Numbered from the stretch's first letter, positions 41,003 through 54,069 are shown. The stretch: DNA of 64,000 nucleotides from Chrysomallon squamiferum (GCA_012295275.1 CM022667.1:21332667-21396666); one strand, 5' to 3'. The notes: generated by a model from the sequence alone, not told the origin. Made by a program: numbers and translations.

Positions 41003-43104
41003 AATGCCTACTTTTTTCATTTCGCCCTTTTTAGGCCACATAATACAATAAACTGTGTCACTAAAGTTAATATCCACATCAATGTAAGTGGAATGGACAT
41101 GACATAGTATGTTTTGTTATTTTTCCATACTTTATGTTAGTTTGCCATGAAGAAACATTCTTTGGATAATACAAATCTTTCTAAAAACGTCGATATCAAA
41201 TAAAAGAAATACATCCAGCTTGTCAGTTATCAAATATTTAAAAAAAAAAAAAAAAAAAAAAAAGAACGTCTGGCAAAAGTTTCAAAATCATCCTCTACCT
41301 CTGCTAAAAGTCCACACAGTTCCTTCTTTTCCTTATTTTCTTTCTTTTTTTAATTTTGTTTAAATTTTTAATTTTTTCACACACTTCATTCTTGGTGTTC
41401 TTCCACTGAGATTTTACATTTTCCGATAGCATCCAGGTTTGACCAGTATCCCATGTTGATAGACTCTATTTATATTGGCATCCTTCCTAACAGTCTTAGC
41501 CTTTGGTAATAACAGTTTTGTTTAGTGCTGTTGTAGGTCTATTCTGGCTCTGAGTAAGTTCAGTTTCAGTATCAACTGAATCTTCTAAGGGCATTCTAAG
41601 CTGTACTTTCCAGTACTCTTTTTTTCATTTCCTTCATGCGGTGCTCTTTTATGATGCCATATTTTCGTGACTGCTCACCCTCGTCAGTTTCTCAAAAGCT
41701 TCGCTTTGTTTTTTCCCACAGGAGTCCTTCTTGGTTTTCCTATGCACTGCCTTCCTTTTCAGCCTTTGCCCGTCTACATCATCGTTTCCTCAACTTGTCA
41801 TCCTTTCACTGCTTTCTCTTTTTCCTAAATGTTATTACTTTTTCTCTTTATCTTGTTCAGATGGTTTCGCTTCTGTATCCTTTCACTTAAATTTATTTGG
41901 TTATTCAAGATGTTCGTTCAACTTTACTGGTGGCCGTCAACAGTAGAAGGCTAGGCTGTCACCATGGGCTACTACTGTACTATAACAGCCCCATTATTGC
42001 TGTAGAATGTTGATTTACCAGTTTCTGAGATTTATTTCACACAAATTAGCTCAGGTCTTTTGAAAAACTGAAGCCCAGGTTTCTATTTAAATGAGAAAAT
42101 AGGGCTCTGCACTGCGAAGAAGTCAACAACAAGATCTCAGAATATTATAAGGGCATTTCCTTTTGTTTTACTTGGGCAGTTAGAGAATAATATGCTAGCA
42201 TTCAAAGAAATTTACCAGGTAAGTGCATACTGAGTCACACACTCAGTGTTCATCAGACAAGGGTGCCAGGAAGCTGTATTATTTTTGTCAGACCTCTCTG
42301 TATGTTATCCATGGTTAAATACGAAAACTAAGATGGATTGGCTCTGTATAAAAAAATTAATTAAGATAACATCTTATTTCATTACATACTTTATTGTGTA
42401 TAAATAAATGAAATTAGCAAACTGGTAATTTCTGTTACCTGTGTGACATGATCTGTAGTTAAATGATTGCCATTAAGGCCATTTGGCTCTCAATACAAAC
42501 AAAGTCATTCAGCTACAATATAGCATCTTATTTCATTATAAGTTTGGTTACAAATACCTGAAAGTCTTTCCATTGTTGTATCTGGTACTTATGTCGCATG
42601 TGTGTGACATTTCTGGTGACGGGATCCTTATTTCCCCTTGCTACAAATTAACAAGAAGATTAATCATTTGACTTTTAGTAATAGCTATTGGTTCAAGCTA
42701 CCCTTTTTCATATTTTTGCAACTCTTACTTTTTAAAATAAATTAGTGATAGACGTGACATAAACGACTGAATGTTTGTTTTTTTCGATGATTTATAACAC
42801 AATGTTGTTGTTGTTTTTTTTGTTCTTTTTTATTATATGTTTATTCAGTTTCACTTCTGGACTTCAACACAGGACGGTATGCATAACATAAAAATTCTAA
42901 AGATATAGTTAGTTTGTTGTTTACTATTTGTACTGTGATAACTAGTATCAGGAAAACCGTGCCCACTTTGAAAATAGCGCGATCTTCAAAAGTCGATTAC
43001 TCCGCAGTGAACAACTAGCCTTAGCACTTGTGTTTTACAGAAGAAAAAAAATGAGACACCTTCCTGCCAGTCTTGGTTCTAATTTAAGAAAATTTAGATT
43101 CTAG
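41003..43104. other. non-coding or decayed sequence
   Basis: A poly(A) run at about 41,239-41,262. The minus strand of 41,300-41,900 reads Lys/Glu/Ser-rich with several stops and frame changes, so it could be a decayed gene, but no family was recognised. The rest is featureless. Confidence 0.4.
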
Positions 43105-43438
43105 GGCATTTACCCCCTGGATATTCCCCCGTCAATTCCCCGGTTATTTCCCCCTGATTATTTCCTCCCTCCTGCCTACCATGATCTCTTGTTCAGATTA
43201 ACTGGATATAAAAAAATAATTTTATGTAATATAAATTGTTTATTTGAACATTTCATATTGCGTACTGTTTTGGACACACTTTACATCTGGAGGTTGTGAG
43301 CAACACCACGGAGGAAGTCCGCGCGATCTCTGTTGCCGTCGTCTCTGACCAGACTGAAGCCCCGGGGTAACGTCTCTGAAGACGCGACGTGTGGTGGGAG
43401 GGGGAATTGACTGGGGGGAACATCCGGGTGGAAATGCC
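43105..43438. mobile_element. possible G+C-rich foldback/MITE-like element
   Basis: The left arm 43,105-43,141 (GGCATTTACCCCCTGG...) and the right arm 43,401-43,438 are inverted copies at roughly 32 of 38 aligned positions. The right part of the interior is much richer in G+C than its surroundings. No target duplication was made out and no coding capacity is recognised. Confidence 0.45.
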
Positions 43439-43714
43439 GTGACACCGAAAATGTTGAGCAAAATTGAAATGTTCTATTTTTCTTGATTTCACTTATATAT
43501 CTATATCTATATCTATTTCTATCTGTCAGTATATATATGCAAAGGTGTAGTTACAATTAATAATGCAGCTGATTAAAAAAAATAACATGATCTCTGTTTG
43601 GATTCTAATATTAGTTACAGAATTTGAATTTGAGAAACTGTCATTTTTAATCTTTGCCATTGATAAAGTCGACTGCTTTAGCATCGCATGTCGTAATCCC
43701 CCATCCTGGCTCAG

Positions 43715-43890
43715 CTGTGTATTTTTGTAATATGTGTATTTCTGTAATATGTATATTTTTGTAATATGTATATTTTTGTAATATGTGTATTTCTGTAATA
43801 TGTGTATTTCTGTAATATGTATATTTTTGTAATATGTGTATTTCTGTAATATGTGTATTTCTGTAATATGTGTATTTTTGTAATATGTAT
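43715..43890. repeat. 17-bp tandem repeat, about 10 copies
   Basis: Units GTATTTCTGTAATATGT with T/C and G/A variants at two sites. Because 17 is not a multiple of three, all frames cycle, giving the THITEIHILQKY-like frames on the minus strand. Confidence 0.93.
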
Positions 43891-43899
43891 GTTTTTGCA

Positions 43900-46800
43900 C
43901 CTCTCAACAAGACTGAATCACAATAGTAAACAAATGCAATATTGACGAATAATTTGATAATATTATTAGGGCGATTGATAGTTCAGCTTAAAAATCTATT
44001 TGTACAACCATTACACATTGTTCGTTTATATTTTTTCAATGGACATAAAAATTAACAGTTACTAGAATATTACTAGGATATTCACGTTATGTAATAATCA
44101 CAAAAACTGCCTCAATTCACATTTATTGTCTCCAGTTATGTACCAGTCACAAAAATAACATTTTAAGTTTATTCTTATTACATAAACATGTACCTATGTA
44201 TTTGTTTGTTATAATAACAGTTTAATTTATCTTCAGTCAAAGTGGACACTTTATGCTTTGATTACGTGTGTTTTATCAATGAAAAGGACATTATTACAAA
44301 GAAAATTACTGTAAATTACATTTTACTTTTGCTGGGTCATCATCGTTTTGGCTTATATGAAAAAAAAACAGGTTGTTAGAGGATCGACATCTTAACCACA
44401 AACAAGAAGAATAAATAATAACGTTTAATCACAGTAAATAAAACTACAATAACATTAAATAATGCTTTTAAAATATGCAAATATTTCTGGACTTCTATAT
44501 TTAAATGTCGGCTGCAATAAATAATATGAACGATGAGAACACAAAAATGTTCAGTCTGCTAAAAATTTGAAATAAACAAGTGAATGTTAGACGCTACGAG
44601 TTGAATTCACATAAAATAATTTCTGTAAGATTCAATTAAGAAAAGGAGCACGATCGGAAATCGACTTCAGAATGATGATTATCAGATTTAACCACGAAGC
44701 ATCGATAACCCGAACCACGAAGAATCGATAACTCGAATTATAAATATATATAAACAGACGAGAAAAACCTTTTTTTAAACAAATGATTATTACTATTTAT
44801 TTTTATTATTTTGGTATATATCTTCGTTTTTGTTATTTCTGTGAATGTTAAAATGTGGCAATAATAATAAAAATACTGATAATGATAATGAACAACTGAG
44901 TTAGAAAGTAAAATGATAATGTATCTCATGTAAGTTCAGATAGATACACAAACATCATAATAACAGCAAAATCACCCAGCATATTGTGATTACTTCAACA
45001 CTAACAACCAACCAGTGCCATGTTCCCCATTGTTTCTTAATATTATCCATCATCTGGTTAATCTGATTTGAGGTGATCGTTTTGCGTGTGACCAGGAAGC
45101 GCTTGTGCAGACCACTGAATACTGAAGCATTTAAAAATCACTGAGGGATTCGCATCCACTGAACTGTCAGATATAATAAAATTAGTTGCGATTAATTATC
45201 AGATCAGTTTCCTGTTTATGTAAAACTCTGTAAAGAAAATTCATATTAGATTTTAGAGTTTTCTTTTCATACAGAGGGGTGTTGTTGTTTTTAGTGGGTT
45301 TTTTTTATTTTTTATTAGTTTATTTTTTTTAGATATAAAAGGTGAATTTTGTACAGTTTGTTCTGTAACAAGTTTATACTGAATAGCAAAAACGATATAC
45401 GAATACATACACACCACTACATACACACATGCATACCTACACATATACACACAGATACATACATGAAAAAAACCTAATCGTCACATACAGAAAAAGCAGC
45501 AGTTATCAATACTAGTTATGTAAACAATAATATTATTTTAAAGGTCGACCATTACTCATCCGGCAATCACTAAGGCGGGAAACTTTTTGGCTGACGTCAT
45601 TTCAAATGTCCTGTTTTAGCGCACGAACTTAGCTTTAAAAAGCGCTTCTTGCTGTCGGCGAACTTGCAAACATAGGCAGCCATTGCAATTTGTATTTCAC
45701 CATTTACTGTTATAATCTGCCACTTTTAACCCTAACCAAGCTTTCAGCGAATAAAGGAAATGCTGCTCGCTGCGTAAAGCTCTTCCCTGCACATTGTCTA
45801 CATTGAATTGACACCTTATGTTTTTATGCATGTGGCTGTGTGTAAATGTATGTATGTATGTATGTGTATGGCTATGTATGTGTATATGTATGAGTGTTTG
45901 TTTCTATTCTACACATTTCAAATTAGTCGTATTTGCTGACAAAGCTACTACAGTTAATGAACACCAAGAAGGTTTGAGGCAGATCGATTTAATCTGAAGT
46001 CAGATTAATTATCCAGCACTGTTAGTCTCGATAAGAACAAAAGCCCGTCGTCAGAACTGATATCCTAGAAGTCAGTAATACGTCATCACGTGTTAAATGA
46101 ACTGTGTTGACTGTTTTAAAAACTGTTATGAAGAAAAATGCACATACACGGATGCACGCACATATCACAGCGAGAAAAACCATGCGGTGCTGGAAATGGT
46201 AGAATTAGAATTTTCTTTTTTTCTTTTATTATTTTATTTTTTAAATAAGAAAAATATGAAAAGAAAAGAAAAAAGAAGGAAAAAGTTAAAGATAAAAAAT
46301 AATAATAATAAAACCAACAAAACAAAAAAAAAAAAAAAAAAAAAAAATAATAATAACGAATCACAATAAAAATTAATCCTTACAGGATGAAATTATTATA
46401 ACAAAAACAATATTTTCAAGAGAGGAAATAATAACTGTGATTATTTATATTATTTATTTTTATTTTTAAAACTTTAAATTTTTCTTCCATCATTTTGCAA
46501 TCAACAATTATATCGATTTTGAACAACATGAAACAAAAAACGTTAGCATTTTCAGTGTGTATTTTTATATACAGGCAGAAAGATAACAGGTATTTCGACT
46601 GATATTTTATTATTATATCTGATTTATCGAGAGAAACTGGAGAAAATTATAACTTTACGCATGTACAGGGTAAGACTACGTGCAAGAGATCTAGAGCTGT
46701 CACGAGAAAGCCGCGGCTCGAGGTGTTTTCAGAAAGTCACGAGGAAAATAACACTCATTAGTTCTGCGGCCCGCCTCATCTTGAAAAAGGTTGACCTGAT

Positions 46801-47000
46801 ATCACCTACATATGACTTTCAGTCGTTGTTGTCTTGGTCTGAACTGAAGTCAAATATTCACGACGTGAAAGTTTTAAGTCGTTACCATTTAGTAATTTTC
46901 ACACGATTTGTCTTGTAATGAAATCGACTTTCCTTAAGCGGTGTCGGCCTGCTAGAGCAGGAAAAAATAATTGTTCACCCCAGAAATAGCAGAAAGTTCT
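43900..47000. other. non-coding stretch, no gene recognised
   Basis: A+T-rich. A patch at 45,540-45,790 has GGCGGGAAA and TGACGTCAT close together. Poly(A)/poly(T)-like tracts lie around 46,210-46,350. The open frame 46,661-46,918 resembles no known family. Confidence 0.45.
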
Positions 47001-47047
47001 GTGGACGTTGTTTTTTTTTTTTTTTATATAATTGTTTCACCATCATA

Positions 47048-47530
47048 ATTAGCAGGTATGTATTTGAAGGTCAAAAACATCTGTGGACTTTTTGTTTTAA
47101 AATTATTGCTTCACCCCATAAATAGCACGCATATATTTGAACGTCAAAAAGATGTGGACGTTGGCAAAAAAACAAAAAAAAAGTTTCACCCTATAAACAT
47201 CACGTATGTATTTGAAGGTCAAAAAGATGTGGACGTTGGTAAAAAAAAGAAAAAAGTTTCACCCCTATAAACAATACGTATGTGTTTGAAGGTCAAAAAG
47301 ATGTGGACGTTGGTAAAAAAAGAAAAAAGTTTCACCCTATAAACAATACGTATGTGTTTGAAGGTCAAAAAGATGTGGACGTTGGTAAAAAAAGAAAAAA
47401 GTTTCACCCTATAAACAATACGTATGTGTTTGAAGGTCAAAAAGATGTGGACGTTGGTAAAAAAAGAAAAAAGTTTCACCCTATAAACAATACGTATGTG
47501 TTTGAAGGTCAAAAAGCTCTGTGGACGTTG
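47048..47530. repeat. 72-bp minisatellite, about 6.5 copies
   Basis: Core TTTGAAGGTCAAAAAGATGT, ending in CACCCTATAAACAATACGTA. The right-hand four units are almost identical and exactly 72 bp. The left-hand ones are older and shorter. As 72 is a multiple of three, both strands stay open through the array. Confidence 0.95.
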
Positions 47531-50500
47531 ACTACAAGTGTATGTTCCACTGTAGGAACAGCGTGAAATTGCTCCATCAATCACTGACACAGGGTAATTT
47601 ACGTTGTTTTGTTATCTCATTTCAGTCGAGAAATATTAACAAATACATTTAGTATGAAAACAATGGTTGATGCATCGATCTGTAATGTGTTTGTCGAAAT
47701 TGATCTTTCATTTTACTCCTTTTCTTTTTAATACAATAAACATATTGATTTTTCTCTGATTTATTTGTTTATATAATCACAAAGCTGAATGAAAACTGAA
47801 ATTCTGCCATTATACACAGAATCTTTGTGGTTTTTGTTAGGCTTTAGACACTTTATTTATTTATTTGTTGGTTTGTTTGTTTGGTTTGTTGTTTGTTTGT
47901 TTGCTTAGGGCTTTGGTTTTTAAATAAAAGCTTGTTGTAGTAACAGTAGCTTATTTAATTTAAGCCGGATCGCTCTAAAGCATAAAGTACATACAATATT
48001 ATTAATAATAATCAGCATAAACATAAAGAGGATGTATATTTGCACGATGGACAAATATACAAGTGCTTTAAACAGTTACCAAGGTTACAGAGTTCTTTTC
48101 AATTCTGAACAGACAGTAATTGTACTAATATAAAAACAATACCGATGTCTTAACAAGTAGTATTTTTTACACACAATATGCAAAGATTCACTATGTCCGT
48201 TCAATACCTTCTTTTTCAGTGAATAGCTGCTGCGATGAAACACGAAGTTTTGAGATAAACAGCAATGATATCCTCAGATAATGTTATGAACACAAATTAC
48301 CTTAAAATACCTTAAAATATAATATTTTGGTGAAACGTTCAACACTTTGTCTGTTTCTAGAATACAGATAAGTGTATGTGAACAATTTTGATAAATATTA
48401 AATAACTTGCTGATTAAGCCTTGCACCTCCAAATTCCAAAGAAAATAATAAATATTTTGCATGGTATAGTCATTCAAAAGATTCCTGATATTCTAGCATA
48501 TCATCATATATTGGTTTTAAGATACAGTTTATTTTTTATTCTTAAAGCTTCAACCAATATTTAACAATTCTTACTTTACATATTACACGCAGAGGCAATT
48601 TTCCTATTTCTCTTAATACAGCTGGATTCATTGTACATTTTTTCACATTCGATATCATTTTACAAAAATCAATGCGAAATTTTATTACATTATGAAATAA
48701 GTAATAGTGGTGGATGTGATGATGGTGGTTGTGGTAGTAGCAGTAATAACTTAATCAGAAATAGTGAAACAGTAGTGTTTATTTAGAAATAGCGGTTCTT
48801 GTAATATAAGCAGTTTTCTAGATGTGATAGTACTGATAAGCGTACTATTACTAGTTGTTGCTATACCACTAATAATAATTGTAGCAAATTAAAATGGTAA
48901 CTAGCAGTAATGGTAATAGGAGTAACAGTCGCATTTATGTTTATAAATTAGCATGATCAGAAAATTAATAGAAATACACTTAAATGGTTTGAATAGAAGA
49001 ACGCATTATTTTTCAGTTCTAAAGTTTTAACAGTTACTTAAAATCATGAAACCTTACATCAAAATGAAACCAGATTAAAACTTGTTAAACAGTGAAACTA
49101 TTTTCATAAGGCGTAACAAAAATAAAAAATAAAAACGAGAGAACAAGAATATCATTCAGATGTCGACATCAGCAACTACAATTTCATTAAAGTGTAGACA
49201 ACAGTAAGAAAATATACTTTAATGTTGCTGATGTTTTACTGGCACAAAAAAAAAAAAAGTAACAGTAATAAAATAAATCTTGGTAAAACTGACGTCTGGG
49301 GACAGTCATGTCGAGACGTTTGATTACTGGAGTGAGTGACTGATCACTGCAGTCCTAGAACATAATCTAATTATTAGTACAACTCTACTCATGTGACGCG
49401 CAGTCCTTTCACCCCAGACAGTTGTCCAGAATTTAAAACTGTCTATGATGATTTGCATTGTTATTGTTGTTGTTGTTTGTTTGTTGTTGTGTCGTTGCTT
49501 TTTTTCTTTTTCTTTTGTGACTTCAACTTGACATTTACTGGATGATCATTGATTTTAGACTAGTTACAAGACAGCGAATCCATTGTAAATCGTCAGTGGC
49601 TTCAGAATAATTTTAAATATCTGAGAAAGTTAAGTTATTAAATTTCGTTCATGGTCTTGGTCGGTCATTAAAATGCTTTTATCCTGACAGCAGTAAACAC
49701 ATAACTTTCTTTGAACACGTAACTTCATTTTAATATCAGCGAACAAAATGCAACAACTGTCACAGTTAGGTAACAGTTTTCCATTAACTTTCATTCTCAA
49801 ACTAAATTATAATTGGTAATCTTCTATAGCCATTTCACTTTCACTCCAAGCGTAAATATTTATTTAAGACATCAGACAATCTTTAAAGCAGCGTTTGTTG
49901 GTTTTCGATGTAACATCCAGGGTTTGTTTCAGTGTGACATAAAACAGATTTGGACATGCTTATTCAGGGGGTACTTTGCCAATGCAAGGGAAATAACTCT
50001 TTTTAAATAGCCTTGTAGAACAGCGCAGCTCTGTGATCAAAGTAAGAATTATTTTCATTTTATTTATATCACGCTAAGTACATCAGAAAAAACAAACAGA
50101 TAAACCTTTATTAGAATGCTAAGAAAATAAAAATAAAAACAAAAACAAAAACAAAACAAAGAAAAACAACAGTGATAATAATAATTTTTAAATCGTCTTG
50201 ATTTCAATGCTGTCATTAAAACTATCAAATCAGTTTGTTGCTGCTGTTCATAAGGCCATAGGAGTTAGCTGCCCTTGATTATTATTTATTTGTTTATTTA
50301 TATTATTTAAATCTTTCCTCTTATTTTTATTTTTAAAAAGATCTGTTGAACAGATCAACGGTAAAGAATCATGGTACCAAGGTGTGTGCGTGCGTGCCTA
50401 CGTATATGTATATGTATATATGTCTGGATGGGTATATAAAGTGAAACCGACACAGCATATACATGACGTTTTAAATTTGATATAATTATTATTTTTGTGC

Positions 50501-50956
50501 TAAAACAACCAGATTAAATTGGATAAATAATCTGTTACTGATTATAATTATTATTTGTAGTTGTATGTATAGTGTACATGTATATCTGCCTCTCTGAAAA
50601 TATATTATTATTTCCATGTTTAATATCTTTCATTTTATTATATTAGATTTTCCTTTAGTGTGCAACCGTTTTTTTTTATTTTATTCATTTGTAAATTTAA
50701 ATTGTGTTATGATTGGTAATTAATTTTCCACTTGTTATCAAGCTTGAAAACTGTACGTTTTAAAATGAAATTCAGATAATTCTGTTATCACACATATTTG
50801 TTACTTTGCTAATCAGCTGTTCATTACTTAAACTTCAGTTTTGTGTTAATCATACAGCAATATAGTGGGTATTTATATGATCTTTTTAATTTACTGAGCA
50901 GACTGTATCTGATAGATCTGGTTTTCAGTAGTATCCGAGATTCGCTCGGCCCTACC
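47531..50956. other. non-coding stretch, no gene recognised
   Basis: A+T-rich with TTTG/GTTT runs near 47,860-47,910 and short AAAAC runs near 50,130. No gene or RNA recognised. Confidence 0.45.
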
Positions 50957-51332
<376 letters not shown>

Positions 51333-51490
51333 TGGGGCGGATCCAGCTTTTCTGATGAAGGGGGAGTACATGACAAAAGGGCACCATAACATTATGAAAA
51401 GGCACTACTGAAATTACACATATAATAGAGATGCTGTTGTATTCTTCAGTGTTCTATACATTGACAGAATTTGTTTTTTTTTAAAAATCA

Positions 51491-51521
<31 letters not shown>

Positions 51522-51580
51522 CATCCCAAATTTGACGGGGGTCCGGGCGCCTTGAACTCCTCTCTAGATCCGCTCCCCCC
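51333..51580. mobile_element. hAT-like MITE inserted in the AC microsatellite
   Basis: The left end TGGGGCGGATCCAG is mirrored by the right end CTAGATCCGCTCCCCCC. The 248-bp body has no coding capacity and contains an A run. It is flanked on both sides by ACACACAC, consistent with the 8-bp target duplication of hAT elements, although the microsatellite context makes the duplication ambiguous. Confidence 0.65.
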
Positions 51581-51749
51581 ACACACACTGGATGTATTAC
51601 TGTATATATGTTTGTGTTTTTAGGTTTTAATTTACCTATTTTACAACATATTCCAATATCAGAGAACAGTGTCAATAATCTAATCGTTAATTCAACAAAT
51701 GACAGATTGGAAGCTATTAGTTTAATTCTTTATCGTCTTCTACTTTCAG

Positions 51750-51804
51750 TTTTCTGCTAGACCGGTCTGGCGCAGGCGCACTCAGTGTCAATAGGACGGC
51801 GGTG
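51750..51804 (+). CDS. 5' part of the GPCR exon, coding or UTR
   Basis: After the pyrimidine-rich acceptor TCTTCTACTTTCAG the exon runs 55 nt to the ATG. It has no stop in the receptor frame and would read FLLDRSGAGALSVNRTAV. Coding status depends on whether it is spliced to the exon at 31,531-31,586. Confidence 0.4.
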
Positions 51805-53022
51805 ATGTCTGTTATACGACAACTGACAGTTAGCGACCAGCAGCAGTTGTTCAGGCAGTCGGGAGTTACCAGTCTGCAAGAACTGGAATCTCTTCTGTAC
51901 GAAGATACGATGCGGGTGGAGAATTATGAAGAACCATACATGCAGTACTTGGAATTTCGTATGAGCAAGTTTCTTCTTTTGTACATTCCTCCAATTATAA
52001 TCATCATCGGAACGTTTGGAAATTTGTTTTCTTTTCTAGTTCTCAGACGTCGTTCTATGATTAAGGTATCCACGTATTTTTACCTCGCCTGTCTTGCCAT
52101 TGCCGATTTGTTTGTTCTGCATATTGGATTACTACCTACATGGATTGGGAAATTAACAGGAGTCATTTTGCAAAACGAGGCATTATGGTTGTGCAAGCTT
52201 ACCGTTATACTTGGCTACGTCGTGAGCGACACCGCGGTTTGGATTATTATGGCGGTGACGGTAGAAAGGTTTATTGTCGTCTGCTACCCGTTCAAAGCCA
52301 ATGAAATGTGTAATGTACCACGTGCGAAAAAAGTTATACTTGGCCTTGTTCTGCTAATGTTTGTTATAAACCTTCACTTCCTCTGGACGGTGCAGACAGT
52401 CGTAGAGAGCGCAGACGGCCGAAACGCTGTCGTCTGTCGCGCAACTGATCCGTACAAAGTGTTGCTGGAAGAAGCGTGGCCTTGGGTGGACACCTGCATT
52501 TATTCCTTTTTACCTTTCATGTTCATTTTGATGTTGAACATCATGATAATTCATCAGGTGGTGAAAGCGCACAACTGCAGAGAGAAGATGCAGAGCTTTT
52601 CGGAAAGACAAAAACTGGACGCACGACGACAGAGCACTGAGGGGACAAAACTGACAATCATGCTTCTCACCGTTTCATTCAGTTTTCTCTTAACCACGTT
52701 GCCCATGAACATTTTTCTTATTGTGACGACATTTGGGAATCAGCTTCTCCACGATCCGAAAAATATCGCTCGCTTCAGCTTGGCAGAAGCCATAACCAAA
52801 CTACTAATGTACGTGAATCATTCCATGAACTTCTTCTTGTACTGTGCAACTGGCAAAAAGTTTAGACAACAAATTAGGCGTCTTTTGTGTAAGAGAGAAT
52901 CGTCTCAGAGGACGTGGTTGTCGATGACGGAAAACAGCCCTAAAGCAAAGAATAATATTATTCAGAAGCACAAAAATGAAAATATTCTTTGTTATACTAA
53001 TTCTGAAGTAACTTGTGTTTAA
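51805..53022 (+). CDS. rhodopsin-like (class A) G-protein-coupled receptor, likely neuropeptide receptor
   Basis: An intronless seven-helix frame of 405 residues from the ATG at 51,805. Rough helices: 57-80 (GTFGN), 89-112 (LACLAIAD), 127-160, 175-197, 228-251, 282-308 and 328-348. Cys130 at the top of helix 3 and Cys211 in loop 2 can form the conserved disulfide. The DRY position reads ERF (154-156). Helix 6 has LLTTLP where CWxP is usual. Helix 7 ends NHSMNFFLY instead of NPxxY, a form common in invertebrate FMRFamide/GPR139-like receptors. A basic helix 8 follows (GKKFRQQIRRL), then a Ser/Asn-rich tail. The ligand is unknown. The frame stays open upstream to an acceptor at 51,748-51,749, so an N-terminal exon may precede it; the added stretch would include an NRT glycosylation site. 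Confidence 0.92.
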   Translation: MSVIRQLTVSDQQQLFRQSGVTSLQELESLLYEDTMRVENYEEPYMQYLEFRMSKFLLLYIPPIIIIIGTFGNLFSFLVLRRRSMIKVSTYFYLACLAIADLFVLHIGLLPTWIGKLTGVILQNEALWLCKLTVILGYVVSDTAVWIIMAVTVERFIVVCYPFKANEMCNVPRAKKVILGLVLLMFVINLHFLWTVQTVVESADGRNAVVCRATDPYKVLLEEAWPWVDTCIYSFLPFMFILMLNIMIIHQVVKAHNCREKMQSFSERQKLDARRQSTEGTKLTIMLLTVSFSFLLTTLPMNIFLIVTTFGNQLLHDPKNIARFSLAEAITKLLMYVNHSMNFFLYCATGKKFRQQIRRLLCKRESSQRTWLSMTENSPKAKNNIIQKHKNENILCYTNSEVTCV

Positions 53023-54024
53023 AGGATAAGTAAAGATGATTTTTTTCTTCTTCTATATTTTGCACAAACTGTCATGGATAATATATTCAAAATTTTCTCA
53101 TACTATACTGGAATTTGATGTTTACAGAATTTTTTTTTAATTAATTTACACTAAAAACCCTGAACAGAACTAAATAAATCGATGAAAAAAAAAAAAAAAA
53201 AAAAAACTAACTAAAAAAACGAAAAAAAAACCCCGAAAGAAATACAAATAAAACATTACACAGAAAAGCAACATATGAATTAATACTTATTTAGCATCAT
53301 CTCAACATCATCTGACTGTAAAATCCAGTGATTCTTGATTAAATCTTAGCGTATGAACCTACTGCTTCACCTCGTGAGCTGTCGTAGGCGAGTAGAAACA
53401 CGATATCGTTACATGCACGTACTAGTTAGAATGGGAAGTAACGCATCTACTAAAAATACTAAAACTACGTAGCTAGTAATTCCAGTGGTTTATTTAAACA
53501 AAACTAATTTCAGGAAGAAGAAAGAAATAAAGAAAACGTAAAACGTAATAATGTACTGACTGGGAAAAATAGTGAACTGTATGTAAACACGTCCAGTATT
53601 CGTAGATTCACTCGCAAAGAGGTTAGAACACTGCATGATACATTTATATATCATTCTCACTTGGTTATTTTATTATTGATGAATATTAACAAATACAATT
53701 AGTATCTATTTATTTATTTGCATAAGTTTTATAGGATGATTAATGATTATATAAATGACTTTTAAAATTCATGCTGTTTATCACATATATTCAATTATTG
53801 TTCTTGTAACATTAATTTAATGTAAAATGTTAAATATTTGATTAAATTTTAATAGCTGACATTAAAACATTTTATGAAATTTGTTTTCTTTTAATAAACT
53901 ACAAATAATAAAATAATGCAATTCAAATGAATAAAAAAAAAAATAGGGCATTTCAGTACACGGGTGTTTTTTTATAATTATTTTATTTTATTTATTTATA
54001 TTTTATTTATTTATTTATTTATTG

Positions 54025-54069
<45 letters not shown>

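Noticed and set aside
41239-41262. Poly(A) run as the tail of a plus-strand retrocopy
   Set aside because: No coding body ends at it on the plus strand, and the coding-like minus strand would need a poly(T) at this side.
43526-43910. ITEIHILQKY-type repeats on the minus strand
   Set aside because: The 17-bp repeat cycles through all three frames; no start context or conserved domain.
45610-45700. Short minus-strand frame starting MAAYVCKFADSKK
   Set aside because: Only 28 codons, no repeat of the pattern elsewhere and no clear donor.
46661-46918. 85-residue plus-strand frame
   Set aside because: No recognisable domain, no signal peptide and no splice context; probably chance.
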